64,000 nt of DNA from contig NZ_JAAGVC010000001.1 in assembly GCF_010858045.1 (NCBI RefSeq), positions 130,061 to 194,060 of the forward strand. The letters are read 5' to 3'. The notes under the pieces were generated by a model. It saw only the letters and a list, made by a program, of their open reading frames with translations. It did not search any database and was not told where the DNA came from. The translations under genes were made by a program, and so were the position numbers. The DNA is from Nocardia cyriacigeorgica. Its GTDB lineage: Bacteria; Actinomycetota; Actinomycetes; Mycobacteriales; Mycobacteriaceae. Numbering within the stretch: position 1 is the stretch's first letter; the number at the start of each line of letters is the position of its first letter. Positions 41,617 to 49,724 of this stretch are shown piece after piece.

Positions 41617-44204
41617 TGGCGGGCAACCCGATGCGCAAGGTCGCCTTGCGCAATCTCGCCGCGCACAAGGTGCGGCTCGCGCTCACGCTGTTGTCGGTGG
41701 TGCTGGGAACCGCCTTCATCGCGGGCTCATTCGTCTTCACCGACACCTTGCAGCGCACCTTCGACGGCATCTTCGCCGATGAGGCCAAGGGTGTGGCGGT
41801 ACGGGTCAGTCCCGAGGAACGGCAGTCGCTCGGCGTGCCCGACAGCGTGGTCGACGAGATCGCCGGTATGGACGGTGTGGGTGCGGTCGCACCCGGTGTG
41901 AACGGCACGCTGGTGTTGCTCACCCCGGACGGCACCAAGGCCGTGCAGACCGGCGGCGCACCGACCGTCGGCCAGGCCTATCTTCCGCCGGAACGCGCCG
42001 TCGCCGAACCCGAGGAGTTCACTGCGGGGGCACCGCCTGCCCGGGCGGGGGAGATCGCGCTCAACAGCGGCGGCGCCGAACGCGCCGGCCTCTCGGTGGG
42101 CGATCGGACCAAGGTGCTGATCCCTTCGCAGGGCACCATCGAGGTCACGCTCACCGGCATCTACGATCTCGCCACCGAAACCGGCGGCTTCATCGGTGTG
42201 TTGTTCGACGAGCAGCAGGCCAGGCAGTTGTTCACCGACGGCAAGCACGTCGCCTACGTGGACGTCGCCGCTCGCGGCATCTCCGGCGAGGATCTGCGTG
42301 ACCGCATCGATGAGGCGCTGCCCGACTACAAGGTGCAGACCGGTGATCAGGTCCGCGCCGAGCTGAAGGCCGAGATCTCCGACGCCCTCAACTTCATCAA
42401 CTATTTTCTGCTCGCGTTCGGCGCGATCGCCCTGATCGTCGGCACGTTCATCATCTACAACACCTTCTCCATGATCGTCGCGCAACGGCTGCGGGAGCTC
42501 GCGCTGCTGCGAGCCGTCGGCGCCAGCAGCCGCCAGGTCGGCAGCTCGGTGGTGGTGGAGGCCGTGGTGATCGGCGTCATCGGCAGTGCGATCGGTCTGC
42601 TCGCGGGCGTCGGGCTGGCGTTCGGGCTGTCGGCGGTGCTCAACGCGTTCGATCTCGGCCTGCCGACCGGTTCGATGACGGTGCTGCCGCGCACGATCCT
42701 GGTCGGGCTGCTGGTCGGGTTGCTGGTCACGGTGACGAGCGCCTACGCGCCGGCCCGGCGGGCCGCGAAGATTCCGCCGGTGCAGGCCATGCGGGAGGAA
42801 TTCGCCTCGGCCGGTGAGTCGCTGCGGGTGCGCACCTGGATCGGGCTGGCGCTCGCGGTCGTCGGCGTGGTGCTCGTGGTGGTCGGCGCGCAGTCGACCG
42901 GCGGAACGGCAGCGGCGACCGTCGGTGTCGGTGCGCTGGCGCTGATCTTCGCGGTACTGCTGGCGTCGCCCGCCCTGTCCCGGCCGGTGGTGGGCGGACT
43001 CGGGCTGCTGCTGCGTCCGTTCGGGCCGATCGGTGCGATGGCGCGCAACAACGCAGTGCGCAACCCCCGCCGGACCGCCGCGACGGCCTTCGCGCTCACC
43101 CTCGGGTTGATGTTGGTCTCGGCCATCGGCATGCTCGGCGCCTCCGCGAAGGCCAGCGTCGGCGTGCTGGTGGACAAGGGCGTGGCCGCCGACTACGTGC
43201 TGGCCGGGCCGCAGATGGGCGGGCCGCAGTCGGTCGGTGTTCCCGCACCGGCGGTGGCGGCCGCCCGCGAGGTCGCCGGGGTGGCCGAAGTGGTGGCGAT
43301 CCGCGGTGTCAGCGTGAAGATCGACGATGACGAGGAATTCGGCACCTCGCCCGATGGGCCACTGGATCGGGTGCTGAACTACGACATCCTCAGCGGTACC
43401 GGCACTCTCGGTGAGCGCGACATCCTGATCGCCGAAGACGAAGCGGCCGAACACGATCTGCGCGCGGGCCAGCAGATCACGCTCACCAGCATGGACAAGA
43501 AGCAGATACCCGTCACCGTCGCGGGCATCTACCGGAAGTCGCCGCTGATGGGTCCGCTGGTCGTGCCGTCCACGGTGTTCGACCAGGTGATGCCGCCGAA
43601 CCTGCGGATCAACGTGCTGGCCCTTGTCGCCGCCGAGCCCGGCGCCGACCTCGCCGCCATGCGCACCGCATTGGAGCAGGCCACCGTGCGATCGGTGGCA
43701 GGCGACGGCACGCCGGGCGCCGGTGCGGATCAGCCGACGGAGGCCTCGCTGGTCCAGGTGCAGGACCGGGAGGAGTTCAAGGGCGCACAGGGCAGGCAGA
43801 TCAACACCATGCTCGCCATCCTGTACGGCCTGCTGGCGCTGGCGGTGGTGATCGCGATCCTCGGCATCGTCAACACCCTGGCGTTGTCGGTGGTGGAACG
43901 CCGCCGCGAGATCGGCATGTTGCGCGCCGTCGGCACCCAGCGCGCCCAGGTACGCCGAACCATCTATCTGGAATCGATGCTCATCGCGGTCTTCGGAGCC
44001 ATCGTCGGCGCGATCCTCGGGCTCGGCCTCGGCGTCGGATTCCTGCGCACCCTCCGCGATCTCGGGTTGGACCAGATCGCGGTCCCGTGGGGGCAGCTGG
44101 TACTGATGCTGATCGGTTCAGCGGTGGTCGGTGTACTCGCCGCGCTGTGGCCAGCGGTGCGCGCGGCGCGGACGCCACCGTTGGCGGCTATCGCGGATCT
44201 GTAG
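41613..44204 (+). CDS. FtsX/MacB-family ABC permease
   Basis: A membrane protein of 863 residues with the actinobacterial double-FtsX layout. There is an N-terminal helix (about 15-40), an extracellular MacB-type domain (about 45-260), three membrane segments between about 265 and 385 (with VAQRLRELALLRAVGAS), further helices near 405-470, a second extracellular domain, and a final FtsX core (IVNTLALSVVERRREIGMLRAVGTQRAQVRRT ... ) to the end. It works with the coupled ATPase. Substrate unknown; the two kinases just upstream may regulate it. A hairpin terminator follows directly. Confidence 0.9.
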   Translation: MMAGNPMRKVALRNLAAHKVRLALTLLSVVLGTAFIAGSFVFTDTLQRTFDGIFADEAKGVAVRVSPEERQSLGVPDSVVDEIAGMDGVGAVAPGVNGTLVLLTPDGTKAVQTGGAPTVGQAYLPPERAVAEPEEFTAGAPPARAGEIALNSGGAERAGLSVGDRTKVLIPSQGTIEVTLTGIYDLATETGGFIGVLFDEQQARQLFTDGKHVAYVDVAARGISGEDLRDRIDEALPDYKVQTGDQVRAELKAEISDALNFINYFLLAFGAIALIVGTFIIYNTFSMIVAQRLRELALLRAVGASSRQVGSSVVVEAVVIGVIGSAIGLLAGVGLAFGLSAVLNAFDLGLPTGSMTVLPRTILVGLLVGLLVTVTSAYAPARRAAKIPPVQAMREEFASAGESLRVRTWIGLALAVVGVVLVVVGAQSTGGTAAATVGVGALALIFAVLLASPALSRPVVGGLGLLLRPFGPIGAMARNNAVRNPRRTAATAFALTLGLMLVSAIGMLGASAKASVGVLVDKGVAADYVLAGPQMGGPQSVGVPAPAVAAAREVAGVAEVVAIRGVSVKIDDDEEFGTSPDGPLDRVLNYDILSGTGTLGERDILIAEDEAAEHDLRAGQQITLTSMDKKQIPVTVAGIYRKSPLMGPLVVPSTVFDQVMPPNLRINVLALVAAEPGADLAAMRTALEQATVRSVAGDGTPGAGADQPTEASLVQVQDREEFKGAQGRQINTMLAILYGLLALAVVIAILGIVNTLALSVVERRREIGMLRAVGTQRAQVRRTIYLESMLIAVFGAIVGAILGLGLGVGFLRTLRDLGLDQIAVPWGQLVLMLIGSAVVGVLAALWPAVRAARTPPLAAIADL

Positions 44205-44205
44205 G

Positions 44206-44245
44206 GAGGTTGCGGGCCGATCGTATTCGTCTGCCCCGCAACCTC
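44206..44245. terminator. Terminator after the MacB-like operon
   Basis: A perfect 11-bp inverted repeat GAGGTTGCGGG / CCCGCAACCTC with an 18-base loop starts one base after the permease stop. It also lies 25 bases from the end of the convergent ADP-ribosylglycohydrolase gene and may serve both. Confidence 0.75.
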
Positions 44246-44270
44246 ATTCGGTGCACGGCCGCGGTGGGCC

Positions 44271-45065
44271 TCAGCCGTGGAAGCGGGCGGCCCAGTGCGG
44301 GTCGATGTAATAGTCCGGACCGACAGGTGGGCGCGGCCCGAACTCCATGGTGAAATCCTGCGCGAGTGCCCAGACCGGACCGGCGATTTCGCACGCGCCG
44401 GCCCAGTCCTCGGGAATTGCTTGGTAGCCGTAGCGGGCACCGAGAAGATTGCCGCACATGGCGCCCGTGGCATCGCTGTCGCCGGAGTGGTTGACCGCGG
44501 CGCGCAGTCCCCGTTCGACGATCTGCTGCGGTGTGCCGCCCACCGATTCCGCGGTGAGGGCGGCATAGACGGCCATGGCGAGAGCCTCCGGCGCGGTCCA
44601 CCCCGCACCCATCGCCTGCAACATGCCAACCGTCGGCGCGCCGGTTCCGCGGTCGCGCGCGCGGACGCTGCTGCGGATCATTGCCTCGACCATCAACAAG
44701 GCGAGCTGGCTCTCCTCGGACGTTCGGCCGGTGAATTCGGTGGGTTGATTGCTGTACTCGGCCACCTTTCCGCGGTACCCGTCGCGCCCGTACCGGTCCC
44801 GGATCTCGGCGAGCGTCAGCTCTTCCACGGCCGCGCCGAGCGCGTCCCCCACGGCCCCTCCGAGCAGACACCCGTGCGCGATCGGAAACGTGGTGGGCGG
44901 GATCTCCGACAGCCGCGGATACGACACCGGGAAGCTCGGCTCTGCGACAGCGAACATGTCAGGTGAGGGCATACCCGGCAGCGGTGGCTCGCCGGAGAAG
45001 ACGAAAGGTTCCGGGAGGACGTTGTCCCAAGGGTTCGGCGGCAGTGGCAAGTCGTTATCGGTCAC
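44271..45065 (-). CDS. ADP-ribosylglycohydrolase family protein, last gene of the MoxR-VWA cassette
   Basis: A protein of 264 residues. After a Pro-rich N-terminus of about 60 residues comes the family's GCLLGGAVGDALGAAVEE motif (69-86) and the C-terminal metal motif HSGDSDATGAMCGNLLGARYG. The first metal motif, normally TDDTQ, reads SEESQ (in GRTSEESQLAL), a conservative change at each position. The middle is shorter than in typical 300-residue ARH proteins. Family members remove ADP-ribose from proteins or nucleic acids with two Mg ions. GTG 45065 overlaps the VWA stop (GTGA), so it is translated as part of the five-gene cassette. Whether it is still active is uncertain. Confidence 0.8.
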   Translation of the reverse strand: MTDNDLPLPPNPWDNVLPEPFVFSGEPPLPGMPSPDMFAVAEPSFPVSYPRLSEIPPTTFPIAHGCLLGGAVGDALGAAVEELTLAEIRDRYGRDGYRGKVAEYSNQPTEFTGRTSEESQLALLMVEAMIRSSVRARDRGTGAPTVGMLQAMGAGWTAPEALAMAVYAALTAESVGGTPQQIVERGLRAAVNHSGDSDATGAMCGNLLGARYGYQAIPEDWAGACEIAGPVWALAQDFTMEFGPRPPVGPDYYIDPHWAARFHG

Positions 45066-46255
45066 GGTCGTCCTGTGGTGGTGTTGGCCCAGGTGCGGAT
45101 GTCGCCGCGGTTGAGGGCCAGGGCGAGGAGGTCGGGGAATCGGTCGGGGGTGCAGGCGAAGGCGGGGATGCCGAGGGCGTCGAGGGCGGCGGCGTTGTCG
45201 TGGTCGTAGGCGGGGGCGCCGTCGTCGGAGAGAGCGAGCAGGACGACGATCTGGACGCCGGATTCCTTCAGTGCGTTGACACGGCGCAGCATGTCCTCGC
45301 GGATGCCGCCCTCGTAGAGATCGGAGATCAGCACGAACAGCGTTTCCTCGGGGCGGGTCACCAGGGTCTGGCAGTAGGCGAGGGCACGGTTGATATCGGT
45401 GCCGCCGCCGAGTTGGGTGCCGAACAGCACGTCGACCGGGTCGGTCAGGTGCTCGGTCAGATCCACCACTTCGGTGTCGAACACCACCAGCGAGGTGCGC
45501 AGCGAGCGCATGGAGGCCAGTACGGCGCCGAATACGGACGCGTACACCACGCTCGAGGCCATGGAGCCGGATTGGTCGATGGCCAGCACCACATCGCGGC
45601 GCACCGCCTTGGCGCGGCGACCGTAGCCGACCAGCCGTTCGGGGACGACGGTGCGCTGCTCGGGCAGATAGTGCGCCAGATTCTTGCGAATGGTGCGATC
45701 CCAGTCGATATCGCGAGGACGCGGCCTGCTCACCCGCGCCGCGCGGTCGAGCGCGCCACTCACCGCGGCCACAGTGCGCGCGGCCATCCTCCGCTCGATA
45801 TCGCGCACCACCTGCTCCACCACCGTCCGCGCGGTGGACCTGGTGGTTTCCGGCATCACCCGGTTCAGGCTGAGTAGGGTGCCGACCAGGTGCACATCCG
45901 GCTCCACCGCCTCGAGCAACTCCGGTTCCAGTAGCAACTGCGTGAGATCCAGCCGTTCGATGGCATCGCGCTGCATCACCTCCACCACCGACGACGGGAA
46001 ATAGGTGCGGATATCGCCGAGCCAGCGCGCTACCCGCGGCGCCGACCCCTGCAGGCCGGCCGAGCGCGGCCCCGAACCGGCGGGCGGATCGCTGTCGTAG
46101 AGCGTGGAGAGCGCGCCGTCCATGGCGGCATCGTCGGCCGAGCCGAGGCCACCGAGTTCGGGTTCGGCCGCGGCGCCGAGCACCAGACGCCAACGGCGCG
46201 CCGAGGATTCGCTGTCGACGGCCTCGGTAGCGGCGCGATCGGGCGTGTCGTTCAT
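45062..46255 (-). CDS. VWA domain protein of the MoxR cassette
   Basis: A protein of 397 residues. The von Willebrand A domain occupies about 215-385: MIDAS motif DQSGSM (in VVLAIDQSGSMASS), a Thr in GGGTDI and an Asp in LISDLYEGG. The N-terminal 200 residues are helical with YLPEQRTVVPERLVGYGRR preceding the VWA domain. Such proteins act as substrate or metal-dependent adaptors for MoxR ATPases, in the manner of magnesium/cobalt chelatase subunits. Overlaps of 4 bases on both sides (ATGA with DUF5682, GTGA with the glycohydrolase). Partners are therefore the MoxR ATPase and DUF5682 protein. Confidence 0.88.
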   Translation of the reverse strand: MNDTPDRAATEAVDSESSARRWRLVLGAAAEPELGGLGSADDAAMDGALSTLYDSDPPAGSGPRSAGLQGSAPRVARWLGDIRTYFPSSVVEVMQRDAIERLDLTQLLLEPELLEAVEPDVHLVGTLLSLNRVMPETTRSTARTVVEQVVRDIERRMAARTVAAVSGALDRAARVSRPRPRDIDWDRTIRKNLAHYLPEQRTVVPERLVGYGRRAKAVRRDVVLAIDQSGSMASSVVYASVFGAVLASMRSLRTSLVVFDTEVVDLTEHLTDPVDVLFGTQLGGGTDINRALAYCQTLVTRPEETLFVLISDLYEGGIREDMLRRVNALKESGVQIVVLLALSDDGAPAYDHDNAAALDALGIPAFACTPDRFPDLLALALNRGDIRTWANTTTGRP

Positions 46256-48633
46256 GGTCGGGCTCCCAGGATCTCGGCGACCACGCGCATCGCGCGTGCG
46301 CCCCGGTCGAGGTCCAGTGGCCGCACGCTCGCAGCACCGGCGGTGGCGGGGACTCCGTCGCGGACCGCGGCGCCGATGGCACGGCGTTCGCCCGTTTCGA
46401 AGGCGCCGAAGGTCCGGCGCAGCAGCGGCAGGGTCTGAACGAACTGGTCATCGTCGAGCGTGCGCAGCCAATCGTCGACCAGCCGCAGCAATGCGCGGTC
46501 GTGCACCAGCAGCAGTCCGCGTCCGCCGAGGAACCCGTCGATCCACTCCGCCTTGGCGGCGGCGGAGCTGCCGATGGACAACGCCGCGGCGAGTCTGCGC
46601 GCGGATTCGGCCCGGTCGATCCGGTCGGCGTCGCACAGCAGCCGCACCGTACGGCCCACGATCGCGCCGTGCACATCATCGCGGTCGGCGATGCGGTGCA
46701 GGGTCGCCAGCCATGCCTCGCGGGCTTCGGTGTCGTCCCGGATGTGGATCGCGGTGTGCCCGGCGTCGATCAGGCCGCGCAGCTCCAGCGCCGCATCGGT
46801 GTCCAGGCCGGTGACCGCACCGGGAAGGCCGGCACAGATGCGGATGAGCATGCCGTCGGCGACGTGGGTGAGCGCGGCGGTATCGGTGCCGCGCACGTCG
46901 CCGTAGCGCAGGGTGCGCACCAGCCCGGGTAGTGCTGCCAGCAGATGGGTGACGTCGTGGTCGAGCGCGGCCACCGATTCGAGCCTGCCGATGAGTTCGC
47001 CGACGGCGCCGCCCAGATCGGCGAGCAGGGCAAGGCCGAGCGCGTCGGTGAGGTCGCCGACGGTACGGTCTGCGCGGGCCGCGGTGTCGAGCAGCTTGGT
47101 TTCGGCGGCGGAGGCGACGGTGGTGCCCCAGCGTGACGCCTCGATCACCGCCACCGCGAGTTCCGGTTCCCACTGCAGGGTCCAGGTTTCGCGGAAGGTG
47201 CCGGTGGCGCGTACCTCGCTGTCGGTGGGTGTGCCCCATTCGACGTCCAGGATCCGCAGCTGGTGCAGTAGCCGGGATTTGCGGCGGTCGCGTTCCTTGC
47301 GCAGATCCAATTCCATCAGGGTGGGCTCGGGCTGCTGTTTCAGCCGCAGGGTGCGGGCCCTGGCCCGCAGGTCGGCGTCCAGGGGCACCGTCGGCGTCGT
47401 CGCCGGGACCGCCCCGATGGCCTCGCCGACCACCAATTCGGCGCCGACCAACCGGAGCATGCTCTCATCGCCGTCGCACAGTACCGCTCTGGTGGCCTCG
47501 GTGACCTCCGACAACCCGGCCAGCGGCCGATCACGCAGCGCCGCCAGCGTTTCCGCCAGCCGCACGGCCTCGATGATGTGCGCGCTCGACACCGGAAGAT
47601 CATGCCTGCGGAGCGCGCCAGCGACCTTGGTCAGCCAGCGGACGATGGGCTGCTCGGTGTGGGTGAACAGGTGGTGGTACCAGCCGGGGGAGGTGACACC
47701 GGCACCGTATCCGGAGGCCGACGAGAGCCGCGAATGCGTCCACGGCACCCAGGTCAGCCGGGCCTTCACCTTCGGCAGCCCCTTCACCAGCCGTGCGTCG
47801 GCGGCCGCGGGGCCGAGCGGTTCGACGAGCGCCGGCGCATGCCAGGCCCCGCAGACGATCGCGACGCGCTGCGCTCCGTCCTTCAGCGCCTTCCGGATCG
47901 TCTGCCGCATGTAGGCCTCACGCCGCAGTGTGTGTCGGTCGATCCGATCAGCCGGTGATATCGGCGGATGGAGCCGCTCGCCGTCGGCCTGGGCGCCGCT
48001 GTCGTTCGATCCGGTGGGGCGGCTCCGGCCGCGCCGTGGGCGGCTGTCGGCGCTCGCTGGTTCCGGCCGTGCCGACGGTGAATGCGTCGTGGAGTCGCCG
48101 GTCGGCTCGACGCCGGCGATGCTGTCGCGCAGGGCGCGCATCGCCTCGGTCAGGGCGTCGAAGGTGTCGATGTCGGTGGTCGATTCGACGATCGCGTCCC
48201 ACCAGCGTTCGGCGTCGTCGTAGCCGGCGGCGGAGGCGAGTTCGGCGAGCGGGTCGACGCTGTCGCCGGGTTCGGCGTCCAGCGCGAGCACAGTGGTGGC
48301 CGGCAGGTCGCAGAAGCGCACGGGCACATCGTGTTCTGCCGCGTAACGCATTGCCTGCCACTCCGGCGAGAATTGCGCGAACGGCCAGAACACGGCGCGG
48401 GTCGGCGCGTCGGGGACGTAGGCGAGCATGGCGACCGGCGGCACCAGGCCCGGGTCGGCGACGAATGCGGTGAGCGGATCGGCGTCGGCCGGTCCTTCGA
48501 TCAAGATCGTGTCAGGACGATAGTGATCAAGGGCGAGCCGCAGCGACCTGGCCGAACCCGGCCCGTGATGACGGATCCCGAACACCCGGGTCCGAGGCTC
48601 GGCGGCGCCAGGACCGCCGGCGGGTTCGCTCAT
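46252..48633 (-). CDS. DUF5682-type protein of the MoxR-VWA cassette
   Basis: A protein of 793 residues. It starts with a conserved RVFGIRHHGPGSARSLRLALDHYRPDTILIEGPADA (residues 15-50), which resembles the TraB/ChaN-like fold in placing His residues beside an EGP motif. It also has a later CGAWHAPAL motif near 280. The remainder is helical and rich in Leu/Arg. A Ser/Arg/Asp-rich insert (about 155-210) is probably disordered. I recall this family from the same gene order in Streptomyces; no biochemical function is known to me. ATG 48633 overlaps the MoxR stop, and the stop overlaps the VWA start. Confidence 0.75.
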   Translation of the reverse strand: MSEPAGGPGAAEPRTRVFGIRHHGPGSARSLRLALDHYRPDTILIEGPADADPLTAFVADPGLVPPVAMLAYVPDAPTRAVFWPFAQFSPEWQAMRYAAEHDVPVRFCDLPATTVLALDAEPGDSVDPLAELASAAGYDDAERWWDAIVESTTDIDTFDALTEAMRALRDSIAGVEPTGDSTTHSPSARPEPASADSRPRRGRSRPTGSNDSGAQADGERLHPPISPADRIDRHTLRREAYMRQTIRKALKDGAQRVAIVCGAWHAPALVEPLGPAAADARLVKGLPKVKARLTWVPWTHSRLSSASGYGAGVTSPGWYHHLFTHTEQPIVRWLTKVAGALRRHDLPVSSAHIIEAVRLAETLAALRDRPLAGLSEVTEATRAVLCDGDESMLRLVGAELVVGEAIGAVPATTPTVPLDADLRARARTLRLKQQPEPTLMELDLRKERDRRKSRLLHQLRILDVEWGTPTDSEVRATGTFRETWTLQWEPELAVAVIEASRWGTTVASAAETKLLDTAARADRTVGDLTDALGLALLADLGGAVGELIGRLESVAALDHDVTHLLAALPGLVRTLRYGDVRGTDTAALTHVADGMLIRICAGLPGAVTGLDTDAALELRGLIDAGHTAIHIRDDTEAREAWLATLHRIADRDDVHGAIVGRTVRLLCDADRIDRAESARRLAAALSIGSSAAAKAEWIDGFLGGRGLLLVHDRALLRLVDDWLRTLDDDQFVQTLPLLRRTFGAFETGERRAIGAAVRDGVPATAGAASVRPLDLDRGARAMRVVAEILGARP

Positions 48634-49724
48634 CCGCCGGCCTCGCGGCAGGCGCGATAGAAATCGGACCACTCCGGGCGCTCGCGGACCACGGCCTCCA
48701 GGTATTCGGTCCACACCACCGCATCGGCCACCGGATCCTTGATCACCGAACCGAGCACCGCGCCCGCCACATCGCTCGCGCGCAGCACACCGTCACCGAA
48801 ATGCGCCGACAGCGCGAGACCATTGGTGATCACCGAGATGGCCTCGGCGGTCGACAGGGTGCCCGAGGGCGATTTCAGCTTCGTCCGTCCGTCGGCGGTG
48901 ACGCCGTCGCGCAGCTCACGGAAGATCCGCACCACCCGGCGCACCTCCTCGGCGGCCGCGGGCACCTCGGGCAACTCGAGCGTCGAACCCAGCTGCGCGA
49001 CCCGGCGGGTGACGATGGCGACCTCGTCTTCCTCGCTCGCGGGCAGCGGCAGCACCACCGTGTTGAAGCGACGCCGCAAGGCCGAGGACAGCTCGTTGAC
49101 GCCGCGGTCGCGGTCGTTGGCGGTGGCGATGACATTGAATCCTTTGGCGGCCTGCACCTCCGCGCCCAGTTCCGGAATCGGCAGCGTCTTCTCCGACAGC
49201 ACCGTGATCAGCGCGTCCTGCACATCCGAGGGGATGCGGGTGAGTTCCTCGATCCGGGCGATGGCTCCGGTGCGCATGGCGGTGAGCACCGGTGACGGCA
49301 CCAGCGCACCGTCGCTCGGCCCTTCCGCGAGCAGCCGTGCGTAGTTCCAGCCGTAGCGAATCGATTCCTCACCGGTGCCGGAGGTGCCCTGCACCAGCAG
49401 CGTGGAGGCGCCGCTGATGGCCGCGGAAAGGTGTTCCGACACCCAGGTTTTGGCGGTGCCGGGCACACCGAGCAGAAGCAGCGCCCGATCGGTGGCCAGG
49501 GTGGCCACGGCGACTTCCATCAGCCGGCGTGGCCCCACATACTTCGGGCTGATCACCGTGCCGTCGCCGAGGGTGCCGCCGAGCAAGTAGGTGACAACGG
49601 CCCATGGCGACAACCGCCACGACGGTGGCCGCGGTCGGTCGTCCACGGCGGCGAGGGCCCGCAGTTCGTCGGCGAAGGCCTGTTCGGCGTGCGGACGCAG
49701 CAGATGGGATTCGGTGGCGGTCAC
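48630..49724 (-). CDS. MoxR-family AAA+ ATPase
   Basis: A protein of 364 residues. Walker A is GVPGTAKTW near residue 84, Walker B/sensor regions are IARIEELTRIPSDVQDALITVLSEK (RIEE in place of the common DE(I/L)N) and NVIATANDRDRGVNELSSALRRRFN, with an arginine finger near the last. The N-terminal WAVVTYLLGGTLGDGTVISPKYVGPRRLME is typical of this cassette's MoxR subtype. It would power remodelling of a target recognised by the VWA protein. GTG 49724 overlaps the DUF5691 stop and its own stop overlaps the DUF5682 start. Confidence 0.88.
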   Translation of the reverse strand: MTATESHLLRPHAEQAFADELRALAAVDDRPRPPSWRLSPWAVVTYLLGGTLGDGTVISPKYVGPRRLMEVAVATLATDRALLLLGVPGTAKTWVSEHLSAAISGASTLLVQGTSGTGEESIRYGWNYARLLAEGPSDGALVPSPVLTAMRTGAIARIEELTRIPSDVQDALITVLSEKTLPIPELGAEVQAAKGFNVIATANDRDRGVNELSSALRRRFNTVVLPLPASEEDEVAIVTRRVAQLGSTLELPEVPAAAEEVRRVVRIFRELRDGVTADGRTKLKSPSGTLSTAEAISVITNGLALSAHFGDGVLRASDVAGAVLGSVIKDPVADAVVWTEYLEAVVRERPEWSDFYRACREAGG

